Shown piece by piece: positions 40,603 through 49,604 of a stretch of 51,376 nucleotides of DNA. Numbering within the stretch: the first letter of the stretch is position 1; each line of letters begins with the position of its first letter. The position numbers were made by a program, and so were the translations under genes. This DNA comes from RGIG4608 sp045125655 (GTDB lineage: Bacteria > Bacillota > Clostridia > Oscillospirales > CAG-272): assembly GCA_045125655.1 (NCBI GenBank), contig JBGVNP010000071.1, positions 1 through 51,376 of the forward strand, read 5' to 3'. Below the pieces are notes generated by a model. The model was not told the DNA's origin, did not search any database, and saw nothing but the letters and a program-made list of their open reading frames with translations.

Positions 40603-42321
40603 TTATTTTGTTGTTTCTTTAAATGCTTTATAAAGTCTTTCGCTCATTGCTTTGACGGATTCGGGATTTACCTTTAAAATCTGTCGGTCATAGGTCAAAA
40701 GTCCGTTGGTCTCGTCCTCAACGTCACTTACCTGTGTATATACAAGTGCGCAAAGTCCTTCCTCTTCGATATGAGGAATTACCTGCTCGTCATAAAGTGC
40801 GATAAAGGATTTTTCAAATTCCTCAAGGGATGCATTTGAGCTATATCCATAGGTATTATCAAGGTTAAACGAATGCTCGTCGAGCTTACAGGAGTATCCG
40901 CCGAACTCGGAGAGAACGAGGGGACGTCCCTCACGATGACGAAGGCGAAGCTTACGAAGATACACGTGCTCGGAATGAACGTCGCTCTTGGTTTCCCAGA
41001 ACCATCCCGAAGTTGCATCGTAAACGCGAGTGGGGTCGTATTTCTTGAGCGCTACGTAGTTTTCGTCCGCATCAAACTGTCCCCATCCCTCGTTGAATAT
41101 TGTATAATAAATTACAGACGGATGGTTATAAAGGAGGTCAATAGTTGCTTTTGAATCTCTTTCAAATGCCGCTTTGCGCTTATCGCTTGCGCCTCTGTCA
41201 AACCATCTCTTTATTCCGATATTGGGCAAAAGCGTATCAACAAAATAATGATATTTTCCACTATTGACCATATCCTGAAATACCAGCATACCGTATTTAT
41301 CGCAGTAATAGTAGAAAAGCTGTGGCTCGATCTTGATATGCTTTCTGAGCATATTGAAGCCGAGCTTCTTCATTTCAAGAATATCAAATTCAAAGCCCTT
41401 AGGAGTTGCGGGAAGATAAATTCCGTCACTGTAATATCCCTGATCAAGGAGTCCGTGGCAAAGGATTGGCTCATCATTTAAGCAGATGTATGTCTTATTG
41501 CCCTTCCATCTAATTCTTACCGTTCTGCAAGCAAAATATGATTCGATCTTATCATCACCATACTCAAGAGTAAAATCATAGAGGTGGGGGTTATCGGGAG
41601 TCCAATGAATCGGATTTTCAATCTTTATATCTATCGAATTGCCGTCAAAGGTATATTCTTTACCCTCAAGGGTGAGCACCTTTTTGCCGTTGGGTGCATC
41701 AACATCAATATGCACGGAGTCAAGCGCGGGTGTTATCTTTACGCCCTTGATATATCTATCGGGCACGCTTTCGCACCAAACGGTCTGCCAGATACCTGTG
41801 GTGGGAGTATACCACATTCCTCCACGGTCGCGTCTCTGCTTTCCGTATGCCTCTTCAATATCAAGCTCGTCAATCACCTCAACGCGAAGAATATTTTTTC
41901 CATCCTTAATATAATCAGTAATATCAAAGCTAAAGGGCAAATATCCGCCAACGTGGTCACCAACGTGCTTTTTATTGATATAAACGTGGCAAATCTGATC
42001 GACTGCGCCAAAGTGAAGGATGATTCTGCCGCGATTGAAATCGGGAGCAAATTCAAGATCTCTTTGGTAGATATACATCTCGCCGTCCTCTTTTTGACGG
42101 TCGATACCCGAAAGACGTGTTTCGGGAGTAAAGGGCACGTTTATCTTGCCTAAATTTGTTGTCTTTCCGTCCTTATATGCGGAGAACTCCCACTGACCGT
42201 TAAGGCAAAGATAGGAATCTCTTTTAAAGCTGGGACGGGGATATTCGTTCCAAGAGGAGCTTGTATCACTCTCAAACGGAGTTACAAGATTTTTATTGAG
42301 TACAAAGGTCTTTTTTGCCAT
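40603..42321 (-). CDS. Glycoside hydrolase family 2 protein
   Basis: A 572-residue cytoplasmic enzyme (no signal peptide). It has an N-terminal GH2 sugar-binding jelly roll (LCLNGQWEFSAY, GGYLPFSFDITDYIKDGKNILRVEV), a central immunoglobulin-like domain, and a TIM barrel. The acid/base glutamate is in IFNEGWGQFDADE (near 413) and the nucleophile is probably Glu in VLSEFGGYS (near 480). Substrate within GH2 (beta-galactoside, -glucuronide, -mannoside or alpha-arabinoside) cannot be read from the motifs. It lacks the long extra domains of LacZ. It begins two bases after the MFS transporter gene, so imported oligosaccharide is probably the substrate. Confidence 0.92.
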   Translation of the reverse strand: MAKKTFVLNKNLVTPFESDTSSSWNEYPRPSFKRDSYLCLNGQWEFSAYKDGKTTNLGKINVPFTPETRLSGIDRQKEDGEMYIYQRDLEFAPDFNRGRIILHFGAVDQICHVYINKKHVGDHVGGYLPFSFDITDYIKDGKNILRVEVIDELDIEEAYGKQRRDRGGMWYTPTTGIWQTVWCESVPDRYIKGVKITPALDSVHIDVDAPNGKKVLTLEGKEYTFDGNSIDIKIENPIHWTPDNPHLYDFTLEYGDDKIESYFACRTVRIRWKGNKTYICLNDEPILCHGLLDQGYYSDGIYLPATPKGFEFDILEMKKLGFNMLRKHIKIEPQLFYYYCDKYGMLVFQDMVNSGKYHYFVDTLLPNIGIKRWFDRGASDKRKAAFERDSKATIDLLYNHPSVIYYTIFNEGWGQFDADENYVALKKYDPTRVYDATSGWFWETKSDVHSEHVYLRKLRLRHREGRPLVLSEFGGYSCKLDEHSFNLDNTYGYSSNASLEEFEKSFIALYDEQVIPHIEEEGLCALVYTQVSDVEDETNGLLTYDRQILKVNPESVKAMSERLYKAFKETTK

Positions 42322-42323
42322 TT

Positions 42324-43628
42324 TTATGCTCCTGCCTTAGAATTGTTTTTCTTTTTTGTGAGTACCAACATAAGTGCAACGGCAACTACTGCCGCAACAA
42401 GTGCGCCGAGGAAGATATTCTGATTGGGAAGGAATGAGTAAGTTCCGTCATCATTCAATACTTTATCTGCATCACGAAGAATCCATGCACCGATCTTAGG
42501 ACCGATAATTCCGGGAACGAGAACCTGTGAGAAAATACGAACGCCCTGGAATCTTCCTGACTTACCCTCAGGAGTCAGGTCTCTTATCTTTGCACCGAAT
42601 ACTGCCATACTTGAAAGATATCCGCTCATCATAAAGAGTGAACCTATAAATACAAGCGCCGTATTTCTGAAAAGGAAGAGGATGATATATCCAAGCATAA
42701 GCCATCCGAGTGAGATATAACACGAAAAATTAAATCCCTTTTTATCATAAACCTTACCCCAAAGCGCAGTAACCACGGACGCAATTACAATAGCGGGTGC
42801 CATAATGAGAACATAAGTTCCACCAAGTGCAAGGGACTTATCGTAATAAAGAATGAGATAGGGCATAAATATTTGTATAGATATATTGAACACGATAAAG
42901 CATCCAAGATAGATATAGAGCAAAAGATTTCTCTTTACGGTTGAAGGCAAAAATCCGTGTACTATATTGCTTAAATATCCACTTTGGCTGGGTTCGATCT
43001 TGGGATCTTCAATGATAAAGAAGCCAGCAATACCAATGGCAAGCACAACTGCGCCTATTATTGTAAACACAGTGGGCCAATATGCAGGATTGCCTTCCTT
43101 GGGAAGGAGCATAAATCCGCCGAATACCACAAGTATCGCAACAAGGGGCATCATAGAGTTGATTCCCTCTGCACTTCCGCGGTTGCTATCGTCAGTAGAG
43201 TCTGTGAGCCATGCATTAAATGCCGCATCATTTGCGCTTGATCCAAAGAAGGTCATAACGCAGTCAAGAATTATAACAAGTGATACACCAACAGTTGCCA
43301 CGCTCACTGTTGCGGGAATGATGGGCTCAAGAATATCTGCGCGTATGAATGCAAAGCCGAGAATGGAAATACCCCAAAGAATATATCCACCACACATAAA
43401 GAGCTTTCTCTTGCCCACCCGGTCTGACAATGCACCGATAAATACAGTTGTAAGTGTTGCAGCTATAGCACTTGCCGATACCATGGCAGCGATATCGTCA
43501 GCACTGGCTTGAAACATTTCATAAATAAACACGTTGAGATACATATTCTCAACTACCCACGCCACCTGTCCTATAAGACTGAACAAAGTAAGCGTAAGCC
43601 AAAATTTAGAGCTTAATTTGGTCTGCAT
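42324..43628 (-). CDS. MFS transporter, sugar-type
   Basis: A 434-residue membrane protein with about twelve helices. The loop between helices 2 and 3 carries the MFS signature variant GALSDRVGKRKLFM, and ALWGKVYDKKGFNF is its counterpart in the second half. Coupling with a GH2 enzyme suggests glycoside import. The TDSTDDSNRGSAEG segment (loop 4-5) resembles those of GPH/SLC45-like carriers, but a specific substrate is not inferable. It has a good promoter and GGAGG site. Confidence 0.9.
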   Translation of the reverse strand: MQTKLSSKFWLTLTLFSLIGQVAWVVENMYLNVFIYEMFQASADDIAAMVSASAIAATLTTVFIGALSDRVGKRKLFMCGGYILWGISILGFAFIRADILEPIIPATVSVATVGVSLVIILDCVMTFFGSSANDAAFNAWLTDSTDDSNRGSAEGINSMMPLVAILVVFGGFMLLPKEGNPAYWPTVFTIIGAVVLAIGIAGFFIIEDPKIEPSQSGYLSNIVHGFLPSTVKRNLLLYIYLGCFIVFNISIQIFMPYLILYYDKSLALGGTYVLIMAPAIVIASVVTALWGKVYDKKGFNFSCYISLGWLMLGYIILFLFRNTALVFIGSLFMMSGYLSSMAVFGAKIRDLTPEGKSGRFQGVRIFSQVLVPGIIGPKIGAWILRDADKVLNDDGTYSFLPNQNIFLGALVAAVVAVALMLVLTKKKNNSKAGA

Positions 43629-43657
43629 ATTTGCCTCCTAAAGTATATTATAAAATT

Positions 43658-43686
43658 ATTTTAACACATATTATTCTCGTTGTCAA
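43658..43686 (-). promoter_or_regulatory. Sigma-A promoter of the MFS-glycosidase operon
   Basis: Minus strand: TTGACA (43686-43681), 17 bases, TAAAAT (43663-43658). Confidence 0.82.
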
Positions 43687-43719
43687 CTTTAAAGGATTTG
43701 AAAAATTTGACTTATTTGG

Positions 43720-43748
43720 TTGACAAACAATATTTTTTGTGATATATT
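43720..43748 (+). promoter_or_regulatory. Sigma-A promoter of the nitroreductase operon
   Basis: TTGACA (43720-43725), 17 bases, TATATT (43743-43748), divergent from the MFS promoter. Confidence 0.85.
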
Positions 43749-43785
43749 GGTAATTAAACGGATACGTTTCAAGGAGGTATATCGG

Positions 43786-44295
43786 GTGGAACTGAAGGAA
43801 GCTTTACTAAAGCGAAGAAGCGTTAGAAAATTCACCGACGAGCCCGTTTGCGACGAGCATATCGAGGAATTATTGAACGCAGCTATGTCTGGCCCCAGTG
43901 CCTGTAACCGTTGCCCTTGGGAATTCTTTGTGATAACTGAGAGCGAAACTCTTGAAAAGTTAAGAGGTGCATCCCGTTTTTCAAAAATGAAAGCGCCTCT
44001 TGCAATCATTGTCTGCGGAAATCTCTCCCGCGCTCTTCCCGTTCAGATGAGCGCATATTGGATTCAAGATTGCTCCGCAGCCACGGAAAACATTCTTCTT
44101 CGTGCTACCGACCTAGGTCTTGGTGCGGTTTGGTGTGGCGTTCATCCACAAAAGCGCGCGGAGCAAAAGGTTTCGGAAATACTTGCACTGAATAAGAATT
44201 GGATTCCACTCAATATCATCTGGTTAGGACACCCGGATGAAGAACCAGAAGCACGTGTCCAATATGACTCGAAAAGAGTCCACTATATCAAATAA
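43786..44295 (+). CDS. Nitroreductase-family protein
   Basis: A 169-residue FMN-dependent NAD(P)H oxidoreductase of the nitroreductase superfamily. The N-terminal LLKRRSVRKFTDEPV is the FMN-phosphate binding motif, followed by LLNAAMSGPSACNRCPWEFFVI. The later LGLGAVWCGVHP and IIWLGHPDEEPE are family-typical. Substrate unknown. The frame is open upstream to 43720, inside the promoter; the GTG at 43786 follows AAGGAGG at the correct distance and yields the conserved N terminus. The next gene starts 21 bases later. Confidence 0.92.
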   Translation: MELKEALLKRRSVRKFTDEPVCDEHIEELLNAAMSGPSACNRCPWEFFVITESETLEKLRGASRFSKMKAPLAIIVCGNLSRALPVQMSAYWIQDCSAATENILLRATDLGLGAVWCGVHPQKRAEQKVSEILALNKNWIPLNIIWLGHPDEEPEARVQYDSKRVHYIK

Positions 44296-44316
44296 CTTAT
44301 AAAAAAGGAGATTGCC

Positions 44317-44802
44317 ATGTCTACTAAACTCATTTCGAAAATTCTCATCGCGGTTCTTTGCGTAGTTCTCTCAGTTTCTATCTGCAGCTGCACAGGCGGT
44401 ATGAACGTTATTCAGCAGGTTAACAACATCAAAAATTTTGCTGCTGATACTGCTGATGTTGCTAAATCTCTTACAGATGACACTATCCCCGTTGAAGAAA
44501 AAATTGCAAAAGCTGAAAAGCTTCTGCACCCCGACTCCGGTTTGAGTGTTGAAACCATCAAAGAGGAGCTTGTTAACCATGAGGCTCTTCAGGGTCTTGA
44601 CCCCAATGCAGGTATTGAAATCGTTACAATGCCCGAGCTTGATGACCTTATGGATCTTATGGCTATGGACGAAAACGGTAACAGCACATGCACAGCTGAG
44701 GTAGTTCTCAAGATCGGTGATGCTACATTAATAATCGACGTTACTCTTCTCAGTGACGCTAAGGGTATGGGTATCTCCAGCTACTCAATTACAAGAGAAT
44801 AA
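44317..44802 (+). CDS. Small predicted lipoprotein of unknown function
   Basis: A 161-residue protein with a hydrophobic signal (ILIAVLCVVLSVSICSC) and lipobox-like ICSC, giving a probable lipidated Cys25. The mature part is acidic, helical-looking at first (QQVNNIKNFAADTADVAKSL), then mixed, with a repeated ELDDLMDLMAMDE and a C-terminal strand pair (TLIIDVTLLSDAKG). I recognise no domain. It shares a promoter with the nitroreductase and has a strong AAGGAG site and terminator. The nearby lnt could act on it if the organism N-acylates lipoproteins. Confidence 0.82.
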   Translation: MSTKLISKILIAVLCVVLSVSICSCTGGMNVIQQVNNIKNFAADTADVAKSLTDDTIPVEEKIAKAEKLLHPDSGLSVETIKEELVNHEALQGLDPNAGIEIVTMPELDDLMDLMAMDENGNSTCTAEVVLKIGDATLIIDVTLLSDAKGMGISSYSITRE

Positions 44803-44813
44803 TTTACATCCAA

Positions 44814-44847
44814 TAAAAAGACCGAGCGAGTCGCTCGGTCTTTTTAT
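44814..44847. terminator. Bidirectional terminator between the lipoprotein gene and lnt
   Basis: AAAAAGACCGAGCGA pairs with TCGCTCGGTCTTTTT (centre at 44830), with T on both strands' exits. Confidence 0.88.
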
Positions 44848-44851
44848 TTGG

Positions 44852-46438
44852 TTATTTACGGTATTTTAACACCACTGCATATGCAAGCGGTGAAAGTACA
44901 AGCAGAATGCAAAGGTAAACAAAAAGATTTCCAATATAGGAATAGATCGTTCTGCCGCTTGAAGCATATACGGTATCAAGGACGTATCCTTCGGTATAAA
45001 TTGGTATCTTATTAATAACCTCGCCCTTTTCGTTAACAATGGATGTAAGTCCTGTATTTCCACAGTTTACCACATATTTTCTCTGCTCCACGGCTCTCAA
45101 GATATTTTGAGCATGGTGCATATTAAGAGCGCGAGAATCGTAGAACCAAGAGTCGTTTGAGGGGATTATTATCATCTCCGCTCCCTCTCTTGCAACGTCT
45201 ATTCCAAGAGTTTCATAAATCGAATCGAAGCAAAGCAGCGTCCCCACCTTGATAGCATCCTCATCACTTGTTGCTCCAAAGTAAACAGAGCGCTCTCCGG
45301 GACTTACATTGGAAAATATATTAATCTGTGTAAGAACCGGAACAATGAGCTCAATAAAATCTTTCATTGGTAAAAATTCACCGAATGGGACGGGACGTCT
45401 CTTCGCGTACGAATTAAGCTTTTGGCTTCCATCAGAATAGAAGGTACTCATTGAACTGTGAATCACACCGTCATCCCTATCATAATATGAGCCGAGTGTA
45501 ATGGTAACACCAAGCTCTTTGGCAAGAGATGAAAAAGTCTTGTCAATGCTTTTATACTTCAAATACGTTCTTATATCAACGGGAAAAGCTCCTTCGGGCA
45601 TAACTATAAGCTCTGCTCCCTCCTCTGCCGCCTCTTTTATAAGATCCCTATAGGTTTCATACATCTCATAAAGTGTGGCTTGGGTGGATTGGGATTCGAA
45701 ATTGCCCTGCACGCTTGCAACCTTGATGCTTTTTTGATTTGGTGTGGGCATAATAAGTGCCACTGCGCCGAAAAGCGCATTAAATCCAAAGATTGCTACC
45801 GCCGTGAATGCGGCTAACCTTCTTTTATCCACGTTGATAATTGCATAGGCAATCAAGAAGTTTACAAGCACTACAAGAAAGCTCAAAAAGTATGAGCCAA
45901 AAAGTGATGCCGACTGCATAAGTATGGGCATCGCGGTCTGCGAGATAGCTATTCTTGCCCACGGAACGCCCGCCCAAGTGAAAGTTTGTGTCCATTCGTT
46001 TATGGCAAAAAGAGCTGCTGAAATGGGTACTATCAAAAGATCATATTTTCTGCAAAGCTTCGTTTTAGCAATCTTTGAAAGAGCCACAAAAACAAATGCA
46101 GAAAAAACGCTTTGGAGCAAGGAAAGTCCTATCCACGCAAGAGCAACGACTATAATGGATTGGAAATTATCAAGTCCTGCGAAATCGAGAGGATAAAAAT
46201 AGGCAAGCCAATGGAATGCAACTATATCGTAGCACATATAGAATATAAATCCGTCAAGGTATGCGCTTCTTGCTCTATATACTTCTCCGTTCATTTTTTT
46301 AAGAAGCGTGAGAGCCAAAGGAATGAGCGCTAAGTATGCAAATATTCCGATCTCTGCAAAAACTATGGTAGCTCCGAGCAATAGTCCACTCACGGCTATC
46401 ATAATCCGATTCGGTATTTTATTAAGCAATTCTTTCAT
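44852..46438 (-). CDS. lnt: Apolipoprotein N-acyltransferase
   Basis: A 528-residue membrane enzyme that transfers a third acyl chain to the N-terminal Cys of lipoproteins. About seven or eight N-terminal helices (residues 5-220) precede a nitrilase-like extracellular domain. Its catalytic triad appears as Glu in VMPEGAFPVD, Lys in AKRRPVPFGEF and Cys in LLCFDSIYE. One helix follows at the C terminus. Lnt is classical in diderms and Actinobacteria and scattered in Firmicutes. The frame opens 14 codons earlier inside the preceding gene; GGAG is spaced for the ATG at 46438, 10 bases after the upstream stop. Confidence 0.92.
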   Translation of the reverse strand: MKELLNKIPNRIMIAVSGLLLGATIVFAEIGIFAYLALIPLALTLLKKMNGEVYRARSAYLDGFIFYMCYDIVAFHWLAYFYPLDFAGLDNFQSIIVVALAWIGLSLLQSVFSAFVFVALSKIAKTKLCRKYDLLIVPISAALFAINEWTQTFTWAGVPWARIAISQTAMPILMQSASLFGSYFLSFLVVLVNFLIAYAIINVDKRRLAAFTAVAIFGFNALFGAVALIMPTPNQKSIKVASVQGNFESQSTQATLYEMYETYRDLIKEAAEEGAELIVMPEGAFPVDIRTYLKYKSIDKTFSSLAKELGVTITLGSYYDRDDGVIHSSMSTFYSDGSQKLNSYAKRRPVPFGEFLPMKDFIELIVPVLTQINIFSNVSPGERSVYFGATSDEDAIKVGTLLCFDSIYETLGIDVAREGAEMIIIPSNDSWFYDSRALNMHHAQNILRAVEQRKYVVNCGNTGLTSIVNEKGEVINKIPIYTEGYVLDTVYASSGRTIYSYIGNLFVYLCILLVLSPLAYAVVLKYRK

Positions 46439-46448
46439 TTTTGATCTC

Positions 46449-47408
46449 CTATATAAAGTCCTTAAGGAACCAGATATCATCGCGAGAGAGCTTGACCTCC
46501 CTACCCTTTAGGTAGCCGAGTGCTCCGCTATCATCGTTGAAATCAAATCGCAGACGATAAGCGTAAAGTGCTTGATATTTATAGCCCCTTGCTCTATCCT
46601 CCTTATTGATCCCGTATTTACCGTCACCTACAAGAGGATGCCCGATATAGCTCATATGAGCGCGTATCTGATGAGTTCTGCCTGTAACAAGCTCGATTTC
46701 AAGCAAGCTCATTCCGTTCCTTTCGGATATGACCTTATATTTTGTAATGATATTTTTAGAGCCCTTTACCTGCTTATCAAAAATCTTAACTTGATTTTTG
46801 TCACTATCCTTCAAGAGAAATCCAGTCAGTGTATCCGATTTTTTAGGCATTTTTCCGTGAACTACGCAATAATAAAACTTTGATATTTCATCGTTCTTTA
46901 TCTTTTCGTTCATTACGCGAAGTGCCTCGGCATTTTTTGCACCGATAACTATACCGCCCGTGTTTCTGTCGATACGGTTACAAAGTGCGGGGGCAAAGGA
47001 CTGCTCGTTATCAGGATCGTATTCCCCCTTTTGGTAAAGATATGCCTTAATATGCATAATTAGAGTATTATCCTTGCCATCGTCATCCTCGTGCACAAGT
47101 ACACCGGGACGCTTATTGCAAAGAATGATATTTTCATCTTCATAAACAATCGTTAGTTTTGGGGTAATTGATGCAAGTGCGCTATCATCCTTTTCGGGTG
47201 AATCAAAAAATTCGTCCTTGATGAAAAGCTGAACGGTATCGCCCTCTTCAAGCATATATTTCTGCTCGGTGCGTGCGCGATTTACCTTTATTTTCTTTGT
47301 TCTGATGTATTTATACATAAGCGACATCGGGAGTCCCTTGACTGCTTTAGACAAAAACTTATCAAGGCGCTGTCCCGCGTCGTTTTTCTTAATTTCAAAT
47401 TCTCTCAT
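46449..47408 (-). CDS. RluA-family pseudouridine synthase
   Basis: A 319-residue RNA pseudouridine synthase. An N-terminal S4 domain (AGQRLDKFLSKAVKGLPMSLMYKYIRTKKIKVN, residues 11-43) is followed by the synthase domain. The catalytic Asp is in CNRIDRNTGGIVIGAKN, the local equivalent of HRLDRxTSG, and ELVTGRTHQIRAHMSYIGHPLVGDGKYG is conserved. RluC/RluD-type 23S rRNA sites are likely targets but cannot be assigned. The Shine-Dalgarno is weak (TTTTTTAGAAAA). It probably forms a unit with lnt. Confidence 0.93.
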   Translation of the reverse strand: MREFEIKKNDAGQRLDKFLSKAVKGLPMSLMYKYIRTKKIKVNRARTEQKYMLEEGDTVQLFIKDEFFDSPEKDDSALASITPKLTIVYEDENIILCNKRPGVLVHEDDDGKDNTLIMHIKAYLYQKGEYDPDNEQSFAPALCNRIDRNTGGIVIGAKNAEALRVMNEKIKNDEISKFYYCVVHGKMPKKSDTLTGFLLKDSDKNQVKIFDKQVKGSKNIITKYKVISERNGMSLLEIELVTGRTHQIRAHMSYIGHPLVGDGKYGINKEDRARGYKYQALYAYRLRFDFNDDSGALGYLKGREVKLSRDDIWFLKDFI

Positions 47409-47414
47409 TTTTCT

Positions 47415-47455
47415 AAAAAATCAAAGCAAGGAGAGGTCAAAACTCCCTCTCCTTG
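47415..47455 (-). terminator. Terminator of upp
   Basis: CAAGGAGAGG (47427-47436) pairs with CCTCTCCTTG (47446-47455). The minus-strand tail is CTTTGATTTTTT. Confidence 0.8.
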
Positions 47456-47466
47456 TGCGTTACTGA

Positions 47467-48099
47467 TTAAAGTGTACCGAAAATTCTGTCACCTGCGTCG
47501 CCAAGACCGGGAACGATATAGTCGTGCTCATTGAGCTTTTCATCCATAGCAGCGGCGTAGATATCAACATCGGGATGATCTGCCTGAACCTTTGCAACGC
47601 CTTCGGGACATGCAACAAGGCACATAAATCTTATATGCTTGCAGTGATATTTTTCCTTGAGCATTGTGAGCGCATCGGATGCAGAACCGCCCGTTGCAAG
47701 CATGGGGTCAACGAGGATAACTATTCTCTCCTCGATGTCCGCGGGCATCTTGCTGTAATATTCAACGGGCTTATGTGTTTCAGGATCACGGTACATACCA
47801 ATGTGGCCAACCTTTGCAACGGGCATAAGGGAAAGCAAACCGTCAACCATTCCAAGACCTGCGCGCAAGATAGGAACTATTGCAAGCTTTTTACCCGAAA
47901 TGAGCTTTTGCACCGATTTGCAGATAGGAGTTTCAACAACGGTTTCTTCTGTGGGAAGGTCGCGTGTAAGCTCGTAGCCCATAAGCATAGCTATCTCGTT
48001 AAGTAACTGACGGAAATCCTTGGAACCTGTGTCCTTATCTCTCATAATTGTAAGCTTGTGTGCGATAAGGGGGTGATCCATAATGTGTAAAGTACTCAT
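47467..48099 (-). CDS. upp: Uracil phosphoribosyltransferase
   Basis: Salvages uracil to UMP with PRPP. The 210-residue protein has DHPLIAHKLTIMRDKDTGSKDFR near the start, PILRAGLGMVDGLL (75-88), the PRPP loop VDPMLATGGSASDAL (near 130-144) and the uracil-binding C-terminal YIVPGLGDAGDRIFGTL. A sigma-A promoter and a short palindrome (GCTGAAATTCAGC, 48116-48128) precede it; no PyrR-type leader is evident. Confidence 0.97.
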   Translation of the reverse strand: MSTLHIMDHPLIAHKLTIMRDKDTGSKDFRQLLNEIAMLMGYELTRDLPTEETVVETPICKSVQKLISGKKLAIVPILRAGLGMVDGLLSLMPVAKVGHIGMYRDPETHKPVEYYSKMPADIEERIVILVDPMLATGGSASDALTMLKEKYHCKHIRFMCLVACPEGVAKVQADHPDVDIYAAAMDEKLNEHDYIVPGLGDAGDRIFGTL

Positions 48100-48150
48100 A
48101 AAATTGCTCCGTTCCGCTGAAATTCAGCATAATTAATTATTATCTTATCT

Positions 48151-48179
48151 ATTATACAACTCTTTTTCTTATTTTTCAA
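48151..48179 (-). promoter_or_regulatory. Sigma-A promoter of upp
   Basis: Minus strand: TTGAAA (48179-48174), 17 bases, TATAAT (48156-48151). Confidence 0.82.
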
Positions 48180-48198
48180 GGTTTTTTGCAAAAAAATC

Positions 48199-48227
48199 TT
48201 TACTTTTATTCTATTTAATGATAAAAT
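48199..48227 (+). promoter_or_regulatory. Promoter of mtaB
   Basis: TTTACT (48199-48204), 17 bases, TAAAAT (48222-48227). Confidence 0.65.
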
Positions 48228-48254
48228 ATCTATATCATAATTTCAGAGGTAAAA

Positions 48255-49577
48255 ATGAACGGACTTAAACACACAGTCGGTATTCTTACGCTTGGATGCA
48301 AGGTCAATCAGTATGAGAGCGAGGCGATTGCCGAGCGACTTACGAATTGCGGCTTTGAAATCAGACAAGCAAGCGATGAATGCGACGCATACATAATAAA
48401 CACCTGCACGGTAACGGCTGAAAGCGACCGAAAGGCGCGTCAGTTCATTCGCCGTGCGATAAATAAAAATCCTGCCGCTTACATTCTTGTTACGGGATGT
48501 CTTGCACAAGTTGATCCCGAGAATATTTCCGCTATTGCGGGAGTTGACTACGTTTGCGGAAACACGGACAAGCTAATAATCGCAGATGCGCTCACTTCCC
48601 TTTTTGAAAAGGGAGAAAAAAACGCACACACCGAGATTTTTGTGCGCGATATTGACTCTGCGGGCTTTGAAAAAATGGAGATAAAGCATTTTGACCGCAC
48701 GCGCGCCTACATCAAAATCGAGGACGGATGTGAAAGCAAATGCACCTATTGCATAATTCCCTATGCGAGGGGTAAAATACGCTCCAAAGCGCCCGAGGAG
48801 GTTATTTGCGAGGTAACGCATTTTGTTAAAAACGGTTGCCGCGAGGTAGTGCTTACGGGCATTGAAACCGCTTCATACGGAAAGGATCTCGATGGCTACA
48901 CATTTGCCGATCTTCTTTGCGAGATTGAAAAAATCGAGGGGGATTTCACAGTAAGATTGGGTTCTCTTGACCCCTCGTGTCTTACGGAAAAATTTGTTGA
49001 GAAGATAAAAAATCTCAAAAAGCTTGCTCCGCATTTTCACATTTCTATGCAATCCGGCTCATCCAAAACGCTTCGCAATATGAAGCGAAAATACAATGCA
49101 GATCAGGCACTTGCTAATATGGAGCGTCTTCGCGCCGCAATGCCCTCAGTGAGATATACTACGGATATTATCGTTGGATTTCCAGGAGAGACCGATGAGG
49201 ATTTTATCGAAACTCTTGAGTTTGCCAAAAAAGCAAATTTCCTTATGATTCACGTTTTTCCATACTCCGCGCGCAAGGGTACTCCTGCGGCGAAAATGGG
49301 TGGGCAAATCCCACAAGAGATCAAAAAGCAGCGCTCTGCAGAGCTTATTTCTCTTGAAAAGAGTATCCGGGCAGAAGAATTTGACCGAATTTTAGCGCAA
49401 AACGGCACTCATACCGTTCTTTTCGAGAGCTTTGAAAGCGGTTTTGCCTACGGGCACACTCCTGATTTTCTTGAGGTCAAGGCAAAGAGCGAGCATCCGC
49501 TTCATTCAGAGGTGCTTGATGTGCGCTTGATCAGTCACAACGGAGAAACTTTTTTTGCCGAAATCGTTGACAATTAA
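48255..49577 (+). CDS. mtaB: tRNA (t6A37)-methylthiotransferase MtaB
   Basis: Radical-SAM enzyme converting t6A to ms2t6A at position 37 of ANN-decoding tRNAs. The 440-residue protein has the N-terminal auxiliary-cluster cysteines in LGCKVNQYESE, NTCTVTAE and VTGCLAQ. The radical-SAM CxxxCxxC is in EDGCESKCTYCIIPYARG (near 152-169), and IVGFPGETDEDF and a C-terminal TRAM-like domain are present. The CESKCTYC and LGCKVNQYES forms distinguish it from MiaB and RimO. The -35 element of the tyrS promoter is embedded in its last codons. Confidence 0.93.
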   Translation: MNGLKHTVGILTLGCKVNQYESEAIAERLTNCGFEIRQASDECDAYIINTCTVTAESDRKARQFIRRAINKNPAAYILVTGCLAQVDPENISAIAGVDYVCGNTDKLIIADALTSLFEKGEKNAHTEIFVRDIDSAGFEKMEIKHFDRTRAYIKIEDGCESKCTYCIIPYARGKIRSKAPEEVICEVTHFVKNGCREVVLTGIETASYGKDLDGYTFADLLCEIEKIEGDFTVRLGSLDPSCLTEKFVEKIKNLKKLAPHFHISMQSGSSKTLRNMKRKYNADQALANMERLRAAMPSVRYTTDIIVGFPGETDEDFIETLEFAKKANFLMIHVFPYSARKGTPAAKMGGQIPQEIKKQRSAELISLEKSIRAEEFDRILAQNGTHTVLFESFESGFAYGHTPDFLEVKAKSEHPLHSEVLDVRLISHNGETFFAEIVDN

Positions 49578-49595
49578 GCTTTTTTGTGTTAATAT
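49567..49595 (+). promoter_or_regulatory. Promoter of the tyrS T-box leader
   Basis: TTGACA (49567-49572), inside the end of mtaB, 17 bases, TAATAT (49590-49595). A TATAAT at 49593-49598 is a looser alternative. Confidence 0.7.
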
Positions 49596-49604
49596 AATTT
49601 GTAA

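Noticed and set aside
48116..48128. GCTGAAATTCAGC as an upp regulatory site
   Set aside because: A single 13-bp palindrome in the leader with no second copy or known box; too short to claim.
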